Position numbers and translations under genes: made by a program
Notes under the pieces: model-generated
Database searches by the model: none
Seen by the model: only the letters and a program-made list of their open reading frames with translations
Told to the model about the DNA's origin: nothing
From: JAAUSY01 sp964526735
GTDB lineage: Bacteria; Chloroflexota; Chloroflexia; Chloroflexales; Chloroflexaceae
Direction: 5' to 3'
Assembly: GCA_964526735.1 (NCBI GenBank)
Contig: CAZGLO010000011.1
Span: 1-62,056, forward strand
Length of the DNA: 62,056 nucleotides
Shown here: positions 15,942-25,381 of the stretch, piece after piece
Layout of the letters: each line of letters starts with the position of its first letter
Position numbering within the stretch: the first letter of the stretch is position 1

Positions 15942-18917
15942 GTGTGGCACATTATGACTCTTCGTAAAAAAACACTGCTGACCATTTCCATCACTGTCAT
16001 CGTTCTCATGACAACTATCTATGCAATTCTCTCGCAAGTTCTCCTCAAGGGGTTTACCTCACTCGAATACCGCTATGCCCACAAGGATGTTGAACGGTTT
16101 GTCGATACCCTTGAGGTCTCTCTCGACCAACTAAACGCACATGTGAGGGATTGGGCTGCATGGGATGACACCTACCAGTTCATCGTAGACGAAAACAAGA
16201 CCTACGAGCAAAGCAACCTCGGCAATCAAACGCTTCACTATCTTGAAATCAACCTGATGGCGTTTCTCGACACGTCTGGCTCGATTGTATACACCAAGAT
16301 GATAGACCTTGACACCGAAAAGGTTATCTCACTCCCCCCTGAGCTTCCCTCCCTCCTCAAAGATGATGCTATTCTTCATCATGGCCCACATGTTTGCACA
16401 GGCAAGACTGGCATCATGATGATCGGCAATCAACCGATGTTGATAGCTGCCCACCCCATCATGACGAGCCGGTGTCAAGGGCCGGTGCGGGGAACAATGA
16501 TTATAGGGCGCTACCTCGACTGGGAGAAGATCCAAGAACTCAACAAGCAGACGCACGTCTTTGCTAGTGTATTGACGCCTTCAGAGATCGAGATCCTCCA
16601 AGATACGGAGGAGGCGCATGAGAAGATCTCCGAAACCAACCCGATTGTCTCGCTGCCGCTCAGCCAAGACTCCATCGCGGGCTACACCATGCTGCAAGAT
16701 ATCCACGGCGAGCCTGCCTTGATGCTGCGGGTCGTCAATTGGCGCGATATCTTCCAGCAAGGGCAAGCCAGTCTCTACTACCTGATGATCTCCATTATCC
16801 TCATCAGCATTGCGTCTGGTGCGGCCATTATCACCCTGCTGGAGAAAGTGGTGCTGTCGCGGCTTGCCCACTTGAGCAGCCAGGTCAATACGATTGGCGC
16901 GACCGGCGACCTCTCAGACCGGGTGGATTACACCGGCCATGATGAATTGACCATCTTGGCGAAAAATATCAACCGGATGCTTGGGGCGCTTGAGATGGCG
17001 CAACACGAACGCCAACAGAGTGAAGCCCGCTACCGCGCCGTCATTGAGCAGGCGTCCGAAGGCATTTTTCTCTTCGATGTAGAGAGCCGCTATATCATTG
17101 AAAGCAATGCCGCTTTTGAGCGCATTTTCGGCTACAACAAGGATGAGATCCGCCAACTCACGGTCTACCACTTAGTTGCCCATGATCCCTCCAATATCGA
17201 CCAACACATCCAGCGCGTCCAGCAAAACAAGCGGTTTTTCCTTGGCGAACGGCAATACCGCCGCAAAGATGGCAACCTGGTTGATGTGGAGGTCAGTTCG
17301 GTGCATATTAGCTTCCGAGGCCGCGATTTGCAGTGTGCGGTGGTTCGCGATATCACCGACCGCAAACAGCGCGAACGCGAAATGCATGCGATTGCCATTG
17401 TTGCCTCTGCTTTGCGCTCTATCCCCACCCGCGCCCGTATGATCCACGTCATCCTCGAGCAAACTGAAGCGTTGTTGCATGCGCACGACAGCGCCCTGAT
17501 GATGGCCATACCCGGCAGCAATGCGGTGAGTGTGGAGCTTGCGCACGGCCAATGGACCACCTCGACCGGCCGTCGGTTCCACCGTACCGACCTGCTTGAG
17601 CCAAACCCCGATGTCCAGTTTTGCCCGCTCTCACCCTCGCCAGAGGCAGTTGCGTGTGCCCCCCTCATCACCAATGGCCACACGATTGGCGCGCTGTGGA
17701 TTGGCAGAGACACGCATATGAGCCGCACAGAGCTGCGCATCCTGACGGCGATTGGCGATATTGCGGCGGCGGCCATACACCGTGCCTCGCTCTACGAACA
17801 GACGGAGCACCATGTCAAGGAGCTAACGACCCTCCATGCCATCGATATGGCCATTAGCTCAACACTTGATCTCTCTTCAATGCTCAAGGTCTTCCTCGAT
17901 CAAGTCATCACCCACTTGCCCATTGACGGGGCGGCGCTTATGCTCTACAACCCCTACATGCGTACGCTCACCTATGCATCTGGCCGCGGCGAAGATGGCT
18001 ATGCGATGGAGGGATTTGAGTGCCGGTTGGGGGAGGGGCAGGCCGGACGTGCTGCTCTTGAACGCCATATCGTGACGCTCAAACGCAATGACGACGGGAC
18101 ATGGTACACCGAGCCTGACTATGCGCTCTACTCACGGCTCAACAAGCCATTCCCCGCCACCTATGCCGTCCCGCTGATTGCCCGTGGCGAGGTCAAGGGC
18201 GTGATGCAGCTCTTCCACCGCACCAACTTCGACCCAGACCCGGAATGGCCCGACTTCTTGGAGGCGCTTGCCGCCCACACCGCCATCGCTATCGATAATA
18301 TTCAGTTGCTGCAAGACCTCCAGCGCTCCCGTGATGAGCTAACCCTCACCTACGACGCCACGTTGGAGGGGTGGGTGCGCGCGCTTGACCTCCGTGACAA
18401 GGAGACCGAAGGCCATTCACAGCGCGTCACGCGGATGACCGTCCGGCTGGCAGAGGCGATGGGCATGAGCAACGCCGAATTGATGCATGTCCGGCGTGGG
18501 GCGCTCTTGCACGATATTGGCAAGATCGGCATCCCCGATTCAATCCTGCTTAAGGCCGGGCCGCTCACCCCCGAAGAGCAACAACGGATGCGCAAACATC
18601 CCGAATATGCCTACAGTATGCTTGCTCCTATCACCTACCTCCGCCCCGCTCTTGACATTCCCTATTGCCATCACGAGCGGTGGGATGGGACAGGCTACCC
18701 GCGTGGCCTCAAGGGCGAAGAGATACCGCTTGCAGCGCGCATTTTTGCCGTGGTCGATGTGTGGGATGCCTTGCTTTCCGACCGCCCCTACCGCAAGGGG
18801 TGGAATCCTGAAGATGTCTACGAACACATAGAATCACGGGCCGGAAACCATTTCGACCCCAAGGTTGTTGATGCATTCCTGGAACTTGTCCAGGCAGAAA
18901 GGAATATCCATATATGA
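15942..18917 (+). CDS. CHASE4-HAMP-PAS-GAF-GAF-HD-GYP cyclic-di-GMP phosphodiesterase
   Basis: This 991-residue transmembrane receptor has a TM helix at 11-32, an extracytoplasmic CHASE4 sensor (about 55-200), a second TM (278-299), HAMP (300-352), PAS (358-475), two GAF domains (490-615, 630-785) and a C-terminal HD-GYP domain. Catalytic motifs are intact: LLHDIGKIG with His857-Asp858, and HHERWDGTGYP at 910-920. It is therefore predicted to hydrolyse cyclic di-GMP. GAGGT lies 11 bases before the GTG at 15942; an ATG at 15954 is possible. The stop overlaps the next gene by four bases, coupling it to the cytochrome lipoprotein. Several in-frame GAF regions suggest cytoplasmic small-molecule input. 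Confidence 0.93.
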   Translation: MWHIMTLRKKTLLTISITVIVLMTTIYAILSQVLLKGFTSLEYRYAHKDVERFVDTLEVSLDQLNAHVRDWAAWDDTYQFIVDENKTYEQSNLGNQTLHYLEINLMAFLDTSGSIVYTKMIDLDTEKVISLPPELPSLLKDDAILHHGPHVCTGKTGIMMIGNQPMLIAAHPIMTSRCQGPVRGTMIIGRYLDWEKIQELNKQTHVFASVLTPSEIEILQDTEEAHEKISETNPIVSLPLSQDSIAGYTMLQDIHGEPALMLRVVNWRDIFQQGQASLYYLMISIILISIASGAAIITLLEKVVLSRLAHLSSQVNTIGATGDLSDRVDYTGHDELTILAKNINRMLGALEMAQHERQQSEARYRAVIEQASEGIFLFDVESRYIIESNAAFERIFGYNKDEIRQLTVYHLVAHDPSNIDQHIQRVQQNKRFFLGERQYRRKDGNLVDVEVSSVHISFRGRDLQCAVVRDITDRKQREREMHAIAIVASALRSIPTRARMIHVILEQTEALLHAHDSALMMAIPGSNAVSVELAHGQWTTSTGRRFHRTDLLEPNPDVQFCPLSPSPEAVACAPLITNGHTIGALWIGRDTHMSRTELRILTAIGDIAAAAIHRASLYEQTEHHVKELTTLHAIDMAISSTLDLSSMLKVFLDQVITHLPIDGAALMLYNPYMRTLTYASGRGEDGYAMEGFECRLGEGQAGRAALERHIVTLKRNDDGTWYTEPDYALYSRLNKPFPATYAVPLIARGEVKGVMQLFHRTNFDPDPEWPDFLEALAAHTAIAIDNIQLLQDLQRSRDELTLTYDATLEGWVRALDLRDKETEGHSQRVTRMTVRLAEAMGMSNAELMHVRRGALLHDIGKIGIPDSILLKAGPLTPEEQQRMRKHPEYAYSMLAPITYLRPALDIPYCHHERWDGTGYPRGLKGEEIPLAARIFAVVDVWDALLSDRPYRKGWNPEDVYEHIESRAGNHFDPKVVDAFLELVQAERNIHI

Positions 18918-20284
18918 TGATGAAACACACCCAAACACTCCTCATCCTCCTCTGTAGCGCACTGGTAGCAACTGCATTGGCGGGCTGTGGTTCGCAAACA
19001 ACTCCCTCAGAACCAACCACCGCTCCCACCGAGGAGACGGCTGATGAGACGGCTGAGGAACCCACCGACGAGACGGCTGAAGAACCAACCACCGCTCCCA
19101 CCGAGGAGGCGGCTGATGAGACGGCTGATGAGCCAGCCGACTCTGCCACACCTCCGCCGGGCGTTGAGGTGGTCGAAGCAACTTACCAAGATCCGCCTAC
19201 CGAGAGCGCCGATATCTTCCAGACCTACTGCAGCGCCTGCCATGGCAAGCAAGGGCAAGGGACTGATATCGCTCCCGCGCTCTTCACCGGCGATGTGCAG
19301 GACAAGAGCGATCAAGAGATAGCCCAAACCATCCAGATGGGTGTCTCTGGCACGGCGATGGCAGGATGGCAGCGCGTCTTCGATGAGAACCAGATCAACA
19401 ACCTCGTCTCCTACATCAAGCGGGAGGAAAAAACGACCCCCGCCACCCGCGCTCAAACCACGCCCACGCCTATCGACCCGGACGATACCGAAGCGATGCT
19501 GGCGCTTGGTGAACACCTGTACACCACCACTTGCGCCTCGTGCCACGGCGAGAATGGGCAGGGTGGTATCGGCCCGTCTCTCAACAGTCAACAAGTTCTC
19601 ACCCGCCTCGACAATGCGTGGATACGCGACACAATTATCTCTGGCGGGTGGCGGCCCGACTCCGAAATGCCTGCTTTCGGCCAGCACCTCACCAAGAACG
19701 AGATCGAAGCGTTGGTGCAATACATCCGAGCGTGGGAACCTACGGCCCCCTGGGTTAACGATCCACGTGGCTCATCGCTCGTTGCCCGCGGTTATGGCCA
19801 GGGCCAAGGCCAAGGTCAGGGCCAAGGTCAGGGTCAGGGCCAAGGTCAGGGTCAGGGCCAAGGTATGAGCCAAGGACGTGGTCAGGGTCAAGGACGTGGT
19901 CAGGGTCAGGGTCAGGGCCAGGGCCAAGGTATGGGCCAAGGCCAAGGCCAGGGGATGGGTCAAGGACGCGGTCAAGGGCAGGGCCAAGGCCAAGGCGAAG
20001 GACGTATGCGCACCGCCACCAAGATGAGTACGAGTGGAGAAGTGGTGAATGTGCGTGGTGCGCTGTTGCAGTTTGAGGATGAGGATGGCGAGGTGATAGA
20101 AGCGATCCTCGGCCCATCGTGGTACTGGCAAGAAAACCAGATAGCACTCAACGAGGGTGATATGATAGAGTTCACCGGCTTTGAGCTTCCCGACTTCTAC
20201 ACGATGGCGGGGACGGTCACCAATACAACCACCGGCGAGACCTATCAAGCCCGCGACGACAACGGCAGACCGGTGTGGCATTGA
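18914..20284 (+). CDS. Diheme cytochrome c lipoprotein with Gly-Gln tether and C-terminal beta domain
   Basis: This 456-residue exported protein has a lipoprotein signal (ALAGC, lipid Cys25) and an acidic/Thr/Pro spacer with an E-T-A-D-E repeat. Two cytochrome c domains follow: CSACH at 106-110 with axial Met149, and CASCH at 207-211 with Met252. A Gly-Gln repeat follows at about 294-362, then a beta-rich domain (370-456) with GALLQFEDEDGEVIEAILGP and GDMIEFTGFELP. Each domain class is common alone; the combination is unusual. It is coupled by overlap to the HD-GYP gene and precedes the DUF6544-like gene. An electron-shuttling surface protein is likely; the role of the final domain is unknown. 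Confidence 0.88.
   Translation: MMMKHTQTLLILLCSALVATALAGCGSQTTPSEPTTAPTEETADETAEEPTDETAEEPTTAPTEEAADETADEPADSATPPPGVEVVEATYQDPPTESADIFQTYCSACHGKQGQGTDIAPALFTGDVQDKSDQEIAQTIQMGVSGTAMAGWQRVFDENQINNLVSYIKREEKTTPATRAQTTPTPIDPDDTEAMLALGEHLYTTTCASCHGENGQGGIGPSLNSQQVLTRLDNAWIRDTIISGGWRPDSEMPAFGQHLTKNEIEALVQYIRAWEPTAPWVNDPRGSSLVARGYGQGQGQGQGQGQGQGQGQGQGQGMSQGRGQGQGRGQGQGQGQGQGMGQGQGQGMGQGRGQGQGQGQGEGRMRTATKMSTSGEVVNVRGALLQFEDEDGEVIEAILGPSWYWQENQIALNEGDMIEFTGFELPDFYTMAGTVTNTTTGETYQARDDNGRPVWH
19787..20005. repeat. Gly-Gln codon repeat, 6-bp based
   Basis: Runs of ggccaa/ggtcag hexamers, broken by ggacgt and ggtatg, encode the G-Q tether of the cytochrome. Codon use varies among copies, so repeat length is at least partly kept at protein level. 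Confidence 0.9.
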
Positions 20285-20336
20285 GACGAATGGCTTTCTA
20301 TCCCTTGATGAAGATTGAACGAACAGGAATATACTA

Positions 20337-21197
20337 ATGAATATCTTCCTGTACATCTTGCTTTTTGCGGCACTCATCGTGATGCTTGCCCTTATCGTGG
20401 TGAGTGTCCGCTCATTGCTTGTCAAACAGCGTGCTCTGCTGCTTTGGGAGACGCTTACAACCCTCCCGCCGTCCACTGGCCACCCGACAACGGGTGATGA
20501 GCCACGGTTTGACGCGAGTATGCTGGCAGATCTTCCCGAGCCGGTGCAGCGCTACCTCCGACATGCCATCGCGGCTGATACGCCCTTGGAGAGGCCGGTG
20601 CTGCTCGATATGACGGGGGAGATCAAGCTCAAAGAGGCGTGGTACCCCTTCACGGGTCAAGAGGTCATCTCTGCCGACGGTTTTCTGTGGAAGGCGTCGC
20701 TCTCTATGAACAACCTCCCCGTGCACGTCTTCGATAGCTACTACCACGGCAGCGGCGATGTCCGGGTGTTTATTGGGCCGTTGCTTATGTTGCACCAATC
20801 AAATCCAGACGTCAATCTGTCTGCCGCCGGACGGCTTGCCATCGAGCTGCTCTGGTCTCCAACCAACCTGCTCCCGCGCGATGGCCTTTCGTGGGAGGCA
20901 GACGACCCCCACCACATCTCCGCGACCATCCACATAGATAACACGCCCCACACCATCACCTTTGTGATAGACGATGAGGGGCGGCTGTGTGAAGGCTCTA
21001 TGCAGCGGTGGAATGGCGACGAACAGCAGTATGACACCTTTGGCTTTCGGATGGAGGAAGAAGAGACATTCGGCGGGCTGACTGTACCATCGCGCGGCGA
21101 GGTGGGGTGGTGGTATGGCACCGAACGCTACGAAACAGCGGGGAAGTTTTTCACATTTTCGCTTGAACATGCTCGTCTCCTCCCATTATCCACCTAA
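20337..21197 (+). CDS. DUF6544-family membrane-anchored protein
   Basis: This 286-residue protein has an N-terminal TM helix (residues 4-27) and a mainly beta-strand body. Family-like segments are LPEPVQRYLRHAI, GQEVISADGFLWKA, GRLAIELLWSPTNLLPRD and a closing GEVGWWYGTERYE. DUF6544 proteins are widespread but of unknown function. The gene sits 52 bases after the cytochrome and may share its transcript. No catalytic residues can be named. Confidence 0.75.
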   Translation: MNIFLYILLFAALIVMLALIVVSVRSLLVKQRALLLWETLTTLPPSTGHPTTGDEPRFDASMLADLPEPVQRYLRHAIAADTPLERPVLLDMTGEIKLKEAWYPFTGQEVISADGFLWKASLSMNNLPVHVFDSYYHGSGDVRVFIGPLLMLHQSNPDVNLSAAGRLAIELLWSPTNLLPRDGLSWEADDPHHISATIHIDNTPHTITFVIDDEGRLCEGSMQRWNGDEQQYDTFGFRMEEEETFGGLTVPSRGEVGWWYGTERYETAGKFFTFSLEHARLLPLST

Positions 21198-21230
21198 GTG
21201 TATGTTGCGTATATGACAATACGTTGTTGA

Positions 21231-21280
21231 TTCCCCTGGTTGAGAGCCATTTCGATCAGGGGATCACATATAAGGGCTTA
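21231..21280 (+). terminator. Stem-loops after the DUF6544 gene
   Basis: GATTCCCCTG pairs with CAGGGGATC (one bulge, about 21231-21265), followed by a short ATAAG/CTTAT hairpin. The T-run is poor, so this is a probable rather than certain terminator. Confidence 0.45.
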
Positions 21281-21508
21281 TAAACATCCTCCCTCCACCA
21301 AAAAACCTCTTTTCTCTTCTTTGCATTTTTGCCTGATCATGTTAGAATCGTGAGAGACCTGTGTCTTTTACGCGGAAACGCAGACAATCCTCACTCTCTG
21401 TATAACTCCAAATAGCGTTAACGCACAAACCCAACCTAGGAAATGCCCAGAGATAGTCGCGGTACCGAGGTGTATCGGTGGGATGCTATCTCCACAGGAA
21501 ACCATCGC

Positions 21509-24097
21509 ATGAAACATGAGCAACAACCCTCCAACCACGAGCTTCAAGGGTATTGCGATGCATTGCAACAGCGCATTCAAGACCTTGAGCAGCAGATAGA
21601 AGAGTTGATGCCCTACAAAGTGGTTGTTGAGCAGATGCCAGCGGGTGCTTCTTTCTACTCGCCCGACGGCACCATGATGATGGCCAATACTCATCTCCAG
21701 CACACGCTCAACACCTCTGCAGAAGAGATTGTAGGGAGATACAACATATTCCAAGCTCCTGAAGAGATAAACAAGGTATCGGCCAAGCACTTCCAGCGCG
21801 CCCTGCAAGGTGAACAAACCACCACTCCCCCAACCAGCTACCATCTTGACCGTGCAGGCTTTCCGACCTCACCCAATCACCTACCGCTCTGGCTGCAATC
21901 GTCTTTCATCCCCATCTACGGCCAAAATAGCTCACTGCAGAGCGTTGGTGTTGTTTGTATCGACCTGACCGGCCAAATCACCTCTGAGCAAGAGCTGCAG
22001 AAGAGTGAACGACGGTTTCAGACGTTGATAGAGCACAATGCCGACGCGATGATTGTCATTCAGGACGACCATATTCGCTTTTCCAACCCTGCTGCCGCGG
22101 CTCTCTTCGGCTGTGGTGTCAATGATCTACACGGCTATCCGTTTGGCTACCCCGTTACCATCGATTCGAAGATCGAGGTAGATATCTACAATAGGCATGG
22201 GAGACATATCATTGCCGAGATGTGCGTTGTCGAGACGGAGTGGGAACAACAGCCCGCCTATTTGGCCACACTCCGCGACATCACCGAACACAAACGTGTC
22301 CAACAAGAGCTTATCGATACCCACCGCGAGCTTGAGCGGCGTGTCGCCGAGCGCACCACCGAACTCCACCTTGCCAACGCCGTCCTGAAGCAAAAAATCG
22401 ATGAGGCAGAACAGATTACGTCTGCCCTGCGCGACAGTGAAGATCGCTATCGCACGATTGTGACCAATGTGCCGGTGGTTATCTTTACGACAAATGAGGA
22501 CGGTATTTTGACGCTCTCTGAAGGGAAAGGCTTAGAAGAACTGGGCCTCAAGCCGGGACAACTCGTCGGGCAATCGATTTTCGATATCTATCATGATATT
22601 CCTGATGGACTTGATGCCGTCAGACGTGCGCTTCAGGGTGAGTTTGTTATTTGGGAGGGCCAGGTGATGGGCCGAACGTATGAGTCGCGCCTCACCCCCA
22701 TTTTCAATGAGACAGGGAAGGTTATCCGCATCATCGGGCTGGCGATAGACGTGACCGAGCGCAAAGCCGCAGAGCAAGCTATCTATGAAGCAAAACAGGA
22801 TTTGGAGAAGCGGGTCGAAGAGCGTACTGCCAAGCTGCGCATCCTCAACGAAGAGCTATCGCAGGCCATCCGCGCCAAAGATGATTTTCTCGCCAATATG
22901 AGCCACGAATTGCGTACGCCTCTCAACGCCATTTTGGGCCTTTCCGAAGCGATACAAGAGGGGATTTATGGCGAGGTAACCGAAGGACAAGCCAAAACAC
23001 TCCGCACGATCGAGACAAGTGGCCAACATTTGCTCTCGCTCATCAATGATATCCTCGATCTCTCAAAGATTGAGGCAGGCAAGATGGAGCTTGACTATAC
23101 CACGGTCAATGTGAAACGTATCTGCCGCGAGAGTCTGGAGTTTGTGACCCATCAGGCCAACCAAAAACGCATTGATGTGACCTTCGAGATAGATGTCAGT
23201 GTGACGACGATTGAGGCGGATGAGCTACGTCTCAAGCAAATCCTCATCAATTTGCTAACCAACGCGGTCAAGTTTACGCCAGAGGGCGGGTTTATCGGCT
23301 TGGAAGTCAGTGACAGTGAAGAGGTGATAAGTTTTATCATTTGGGATACGGGTATTGGCATTGAGACTGCTATGCTCCCCAACCTCTTCCGGCCCTTCGT
23401 GCAGCTTGACAGCGGCCTCAACCGTCGGCATGGCGGGACAGGTCTTGGTCTTGCGTTGGTGGCGCGGCTGAGCGAGTTGCACGGCGGCAGCGTGGCGGTT
23501 GAAAGCCAACCGGCGCAGGGGAGCCGTTTTACGGTCTTCATCTCCAAGTGCATCGCCCCTCAGGATATTGAAAGACATGAAGGACGACCATCGCTAAAGA
23601 AGCCAGAATTACCAACCGTGGACTTGCAAAAACCAGCCGCAACCAATCGCCCCACAACCACGACCTCAACCACGACCTCAACAACCAACTCAACCACGAC
23701 CTCAACCAATGATACGCACTCACCCACCTCAGCTCACACCATTTTGCTTGCGGAAGATAGCGAAACGACGATTAGCATCATTTCCGACTACCTGATGAGC
23801 AAGGGGTTTCATATTATTGTGGCGATGGATGGCCAACAAGCAGTGGAATATGCAATTAGGTATCAGCCTGATGTCATCTTGATGGATGTGCAGATGCCGG
23901 TGATGGATGGGCTTGCCGCTATCGAACAGCTACGCGACCACCCCCGCACTGCTCATACCCCCATCATCGCGTTGACGGCCCTGGCAATGGTGGGCGACCG
24001 TGAGCGGTGTCTCAATGCGGGGGCGGATGACTATCTGAGCAAGCCGGTCAGGCTTAAGGAGCTTACCAAGATTATCCAGTCGATGATTGGCTCATGA
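21509..24097 (+). CDS. Hybrid PAS-PAS-PAS histidine kinase with receiver domain
   Basis: This 862-residue soluble kinase starts with a coiled coil and has three PAS-like regions (about 40-150, 170-263, 308-423). It then has HisKA with His466 (ANMSHELRTPLNAIL), HATPase_c (NLLTNAVKFTP, DTGIGI, GGTGLGLALV), a Thr/Ser/Asn-rich linker of about 30 residues and a C-terminal receiver with Asp793 (LMDVQMPVMDG) and a closing LSKPVR lysine. The ATG at 21509 has AGGA nine bases before it. An ATG at 21443 with AGG four bases before is an alternative, adding 22 residues. It is monocistronic; the next gene is convergent. Confidence 0.9.
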   Translation: MKHEQQPSNHELQGYCDALQQRIQDLEQQIEELMPYKVVVEQMPAGASFYSPDGTMMMANTHLQHTLNTSAEEIVGRYNIFQAPEEINKVSAKHFQRALQGEQTTTPPTSYHLDRAGFPTSPNHLPLWLQSSFIPIYGQNSSLQSVGVVCIDLTGQITSEQELQKSERRFQTLIEHNADAMIVIQDDHIRFSNPAAAALFGCGVNDLHGYPFGYPVTIDSKIEVDIYNRHGRHIIAEMCVVETEWEQQPAYLATLRDITEHKRVQQELIDTHRELERRVAERTTELHLANAVLKQKIDEAEQITSALRDSEDRYRTIVTNVPVVIFTTNEDGILTLSEGKGLEELGLKPGQLVGQSIFDIYHDIPDGLDAVRRALQGEFVIWEGQVMGRTYESRLTPIFNETGKVIRIIGLAIDVTERKAAEQAIYEAKQDLEKRVEERTAKLRILNEELSQAIRAKDDFLANMSHELRTPLNAILGLSEAIQEGIYGEVTEGQAKTLRTIETSGQHLLSLINDILDLSKIEAGKMELDYTTVNVKRICRESLEFVTHQANQKRIDVTFEIDVSVTTIEADELRLKQILINLLTNAVKFTPEGGFIGLEVSDSEEVISFIIWDTGIGIETAMLPNLFRPFVQLDSGLNRRHGGTGLGLALVARLSELHGGSVAVESQPAQGSRFTVFISKCIAPQDIERHEGRPSLKKPELPTVDLQKPAATNRPTTTTSTTTSTTNSTTTSTNDTHSPTSAHTILLAEDSETTISIISDYLMSKGFHIIVAMDGQQAVEYAIRYQPDVILMDVQMPVMDGLAAIEQLRDHPRTAHTPIIALTALAMVGDRERCLNAGADDYLSKPVRLKELTKIIQSMIGS

Positions 24098-24113
24098 TCC
24101 CTTTCAAAGCCGT

Positions 24114-25358
24114 TTACCGAAGAGAGGGCAATTGGTAGAGTTCGTCGATCACCCGTTCTGCCACCTCCTGCTCCCCAAACTCCCGCTCGACCTTCTGCCG
24201 CGAATATGCCCCATACGATGCCCGTAGAGACTCATCCTGCAGCAGCCGATCAATCGCGTTGGTCAATGCGTTTGCGTCCTTGATCGGGATGAGAAAGCCA
24301 TTTTTGCCATCTTCCACCACGTCGCGGCACCCAATGCTGTCGGTCGTGACTATGGGTTTGCTCATTGCCATCGCCTCTAGCATACTCCGCGGGATGCCTT
24401 CGGGGTAGTAGGAGGGCAGGACGGCCACATCTGCCAACGACCACACATCGCGCACATCCTTGCGGTAGCCTACCCACCGAAAACAGTCAGACTGGTGTGC
24501 TTCTAAGTAGGAACGCGGCACTGCATCAGGCCCCTCCTCAACCGCCCCCGCCAGTAAAAACATCACCCGGTGGCGCGTTGATATGGCGGAGGCGGCAGCC
24601 AAAAACTCCTCAACGCCCTTACTCCAATAGGCGCGCGCCACCATCATCACAATGGAGACATCTTCGGGGACACCAAACTCCTGCCGCAATGATTGCTTGT
24701 GCTCTTGAGAGACAGCATTGGCGTGGTAATCATCCAGATTGACGCCGCTACTCTTGATAAGCACTGCCTTCTCACGCGCTATCATGCCAGAGGTCACGAA
24801 GAATTCAAGGTCGTCGCCATTGAGAAACTGCACGCGGTCGGTAAATCGGAAGGCGAAGCGGTAGAGAGCCATCACCATACGGCGGAGCAGGGCGCGTTTC
24901 AGCCCTACCGTCTCGGTGAAGACTGACCCCCGCCCCCGCACTGACCCCACAATCGTCTTGACCCCTGCCATCTTGGCAGCGAGCGTCCCGTAGATGTTTG
25001 GCTTGATGGTGTGCGTATGCACCAAAGCAAAGTCGCCGCGACGGTATACCCCATACAATGCCCACAGCAGCCGGATATCACGGACGGGGTTGAGGAACCG
25101 GCCCAAGGGCACAACTTGATAGGTCGTCCCCAGCGACTGGATTGGCTCGACATATTCTCCCGCTGGCCCAACGATGGTCACTGCCGCGCCGCGCCGCTGC
25201 AATGCCGCTATCAGCCCGCGATGGAACGTCCACACGGAGAAATCTGCCGGTACGGTCAAGGCAACCTTTGTTGCGGCCCTTGCATCGTCTCTTGCATCGT
25301 CTCTTGCATCGTCTCTTGCGCCGCCCATCTCCTCATGTGTATCCTCTGCTTCGCTCAC
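24114..25358 (-). CDS. GT4-family glycosyltransferase
   Basis: This 414-residue cytoplasmic enzyme has the GT-B fold of family 4: an N-terminal domain with VHTHTIKPNIYGTLAAK, a linker region, and the C-terminal nucleotide-sugar site LPSYYPEGIPRSMLEAMAMS with the E-x7-E pattern. The N-terminus carries a D-D-A-R repeat (residues 15-27) from a 12-bp tandem repeat. A GTG start is read from GAAGAGGG upstream. It is the last gene of the polysaccharide operon, 23 bases after asnB. Sugar specificity cannot be read from the sequence. Confidence 0.9.
   Translation of the reverse strand: MSEAEDTHEEMGGARDDARDDARDDARAATKVALTVPADFSVWTFHRGLIAALQRRGAAVTIVGPAGEYVEPIQSLGTTYQVVPLGRFLNPVRDIRLLWALYGVYRRGDFALVHTHTIKPNIYGTLAAKMAGVKTIVGSVRGRGSVFTETVGLKRALLRRMVMALYRFAFRFTDRVQFLNGDDLEFFVTSGMIAREKAVLIKSSGVNLDDYHANAVSQEHKQSLRQEFGVPEDVSIVMMVARAYWSKGVEEFLAAASAISTRHRVMFLLAGAVEEGPDAVPRSYLEAHQSDCFRWVGYRKDVRDVWSLADVAVLPSYYPEGIPRSMLEAMAMSKPIVTTDSIGCRDVVEDGKNGFLIPIKDANALTNAIDRLLQDESLRASYGAYSRQKVEREFGEQEVAERVIDELYQLPSLR
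25280..25319. repeat. 12-bp tandem repeat encoding D-D-A-R
   Basis: ttgcatcgtctc occurs three times perfectly plus a partial copy, inside the first codons of the glycosyltransferase. Confidence 0.92.
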
Positions 25359-25381
25359 GATGCCCTCTTCTCTAGCTATTG

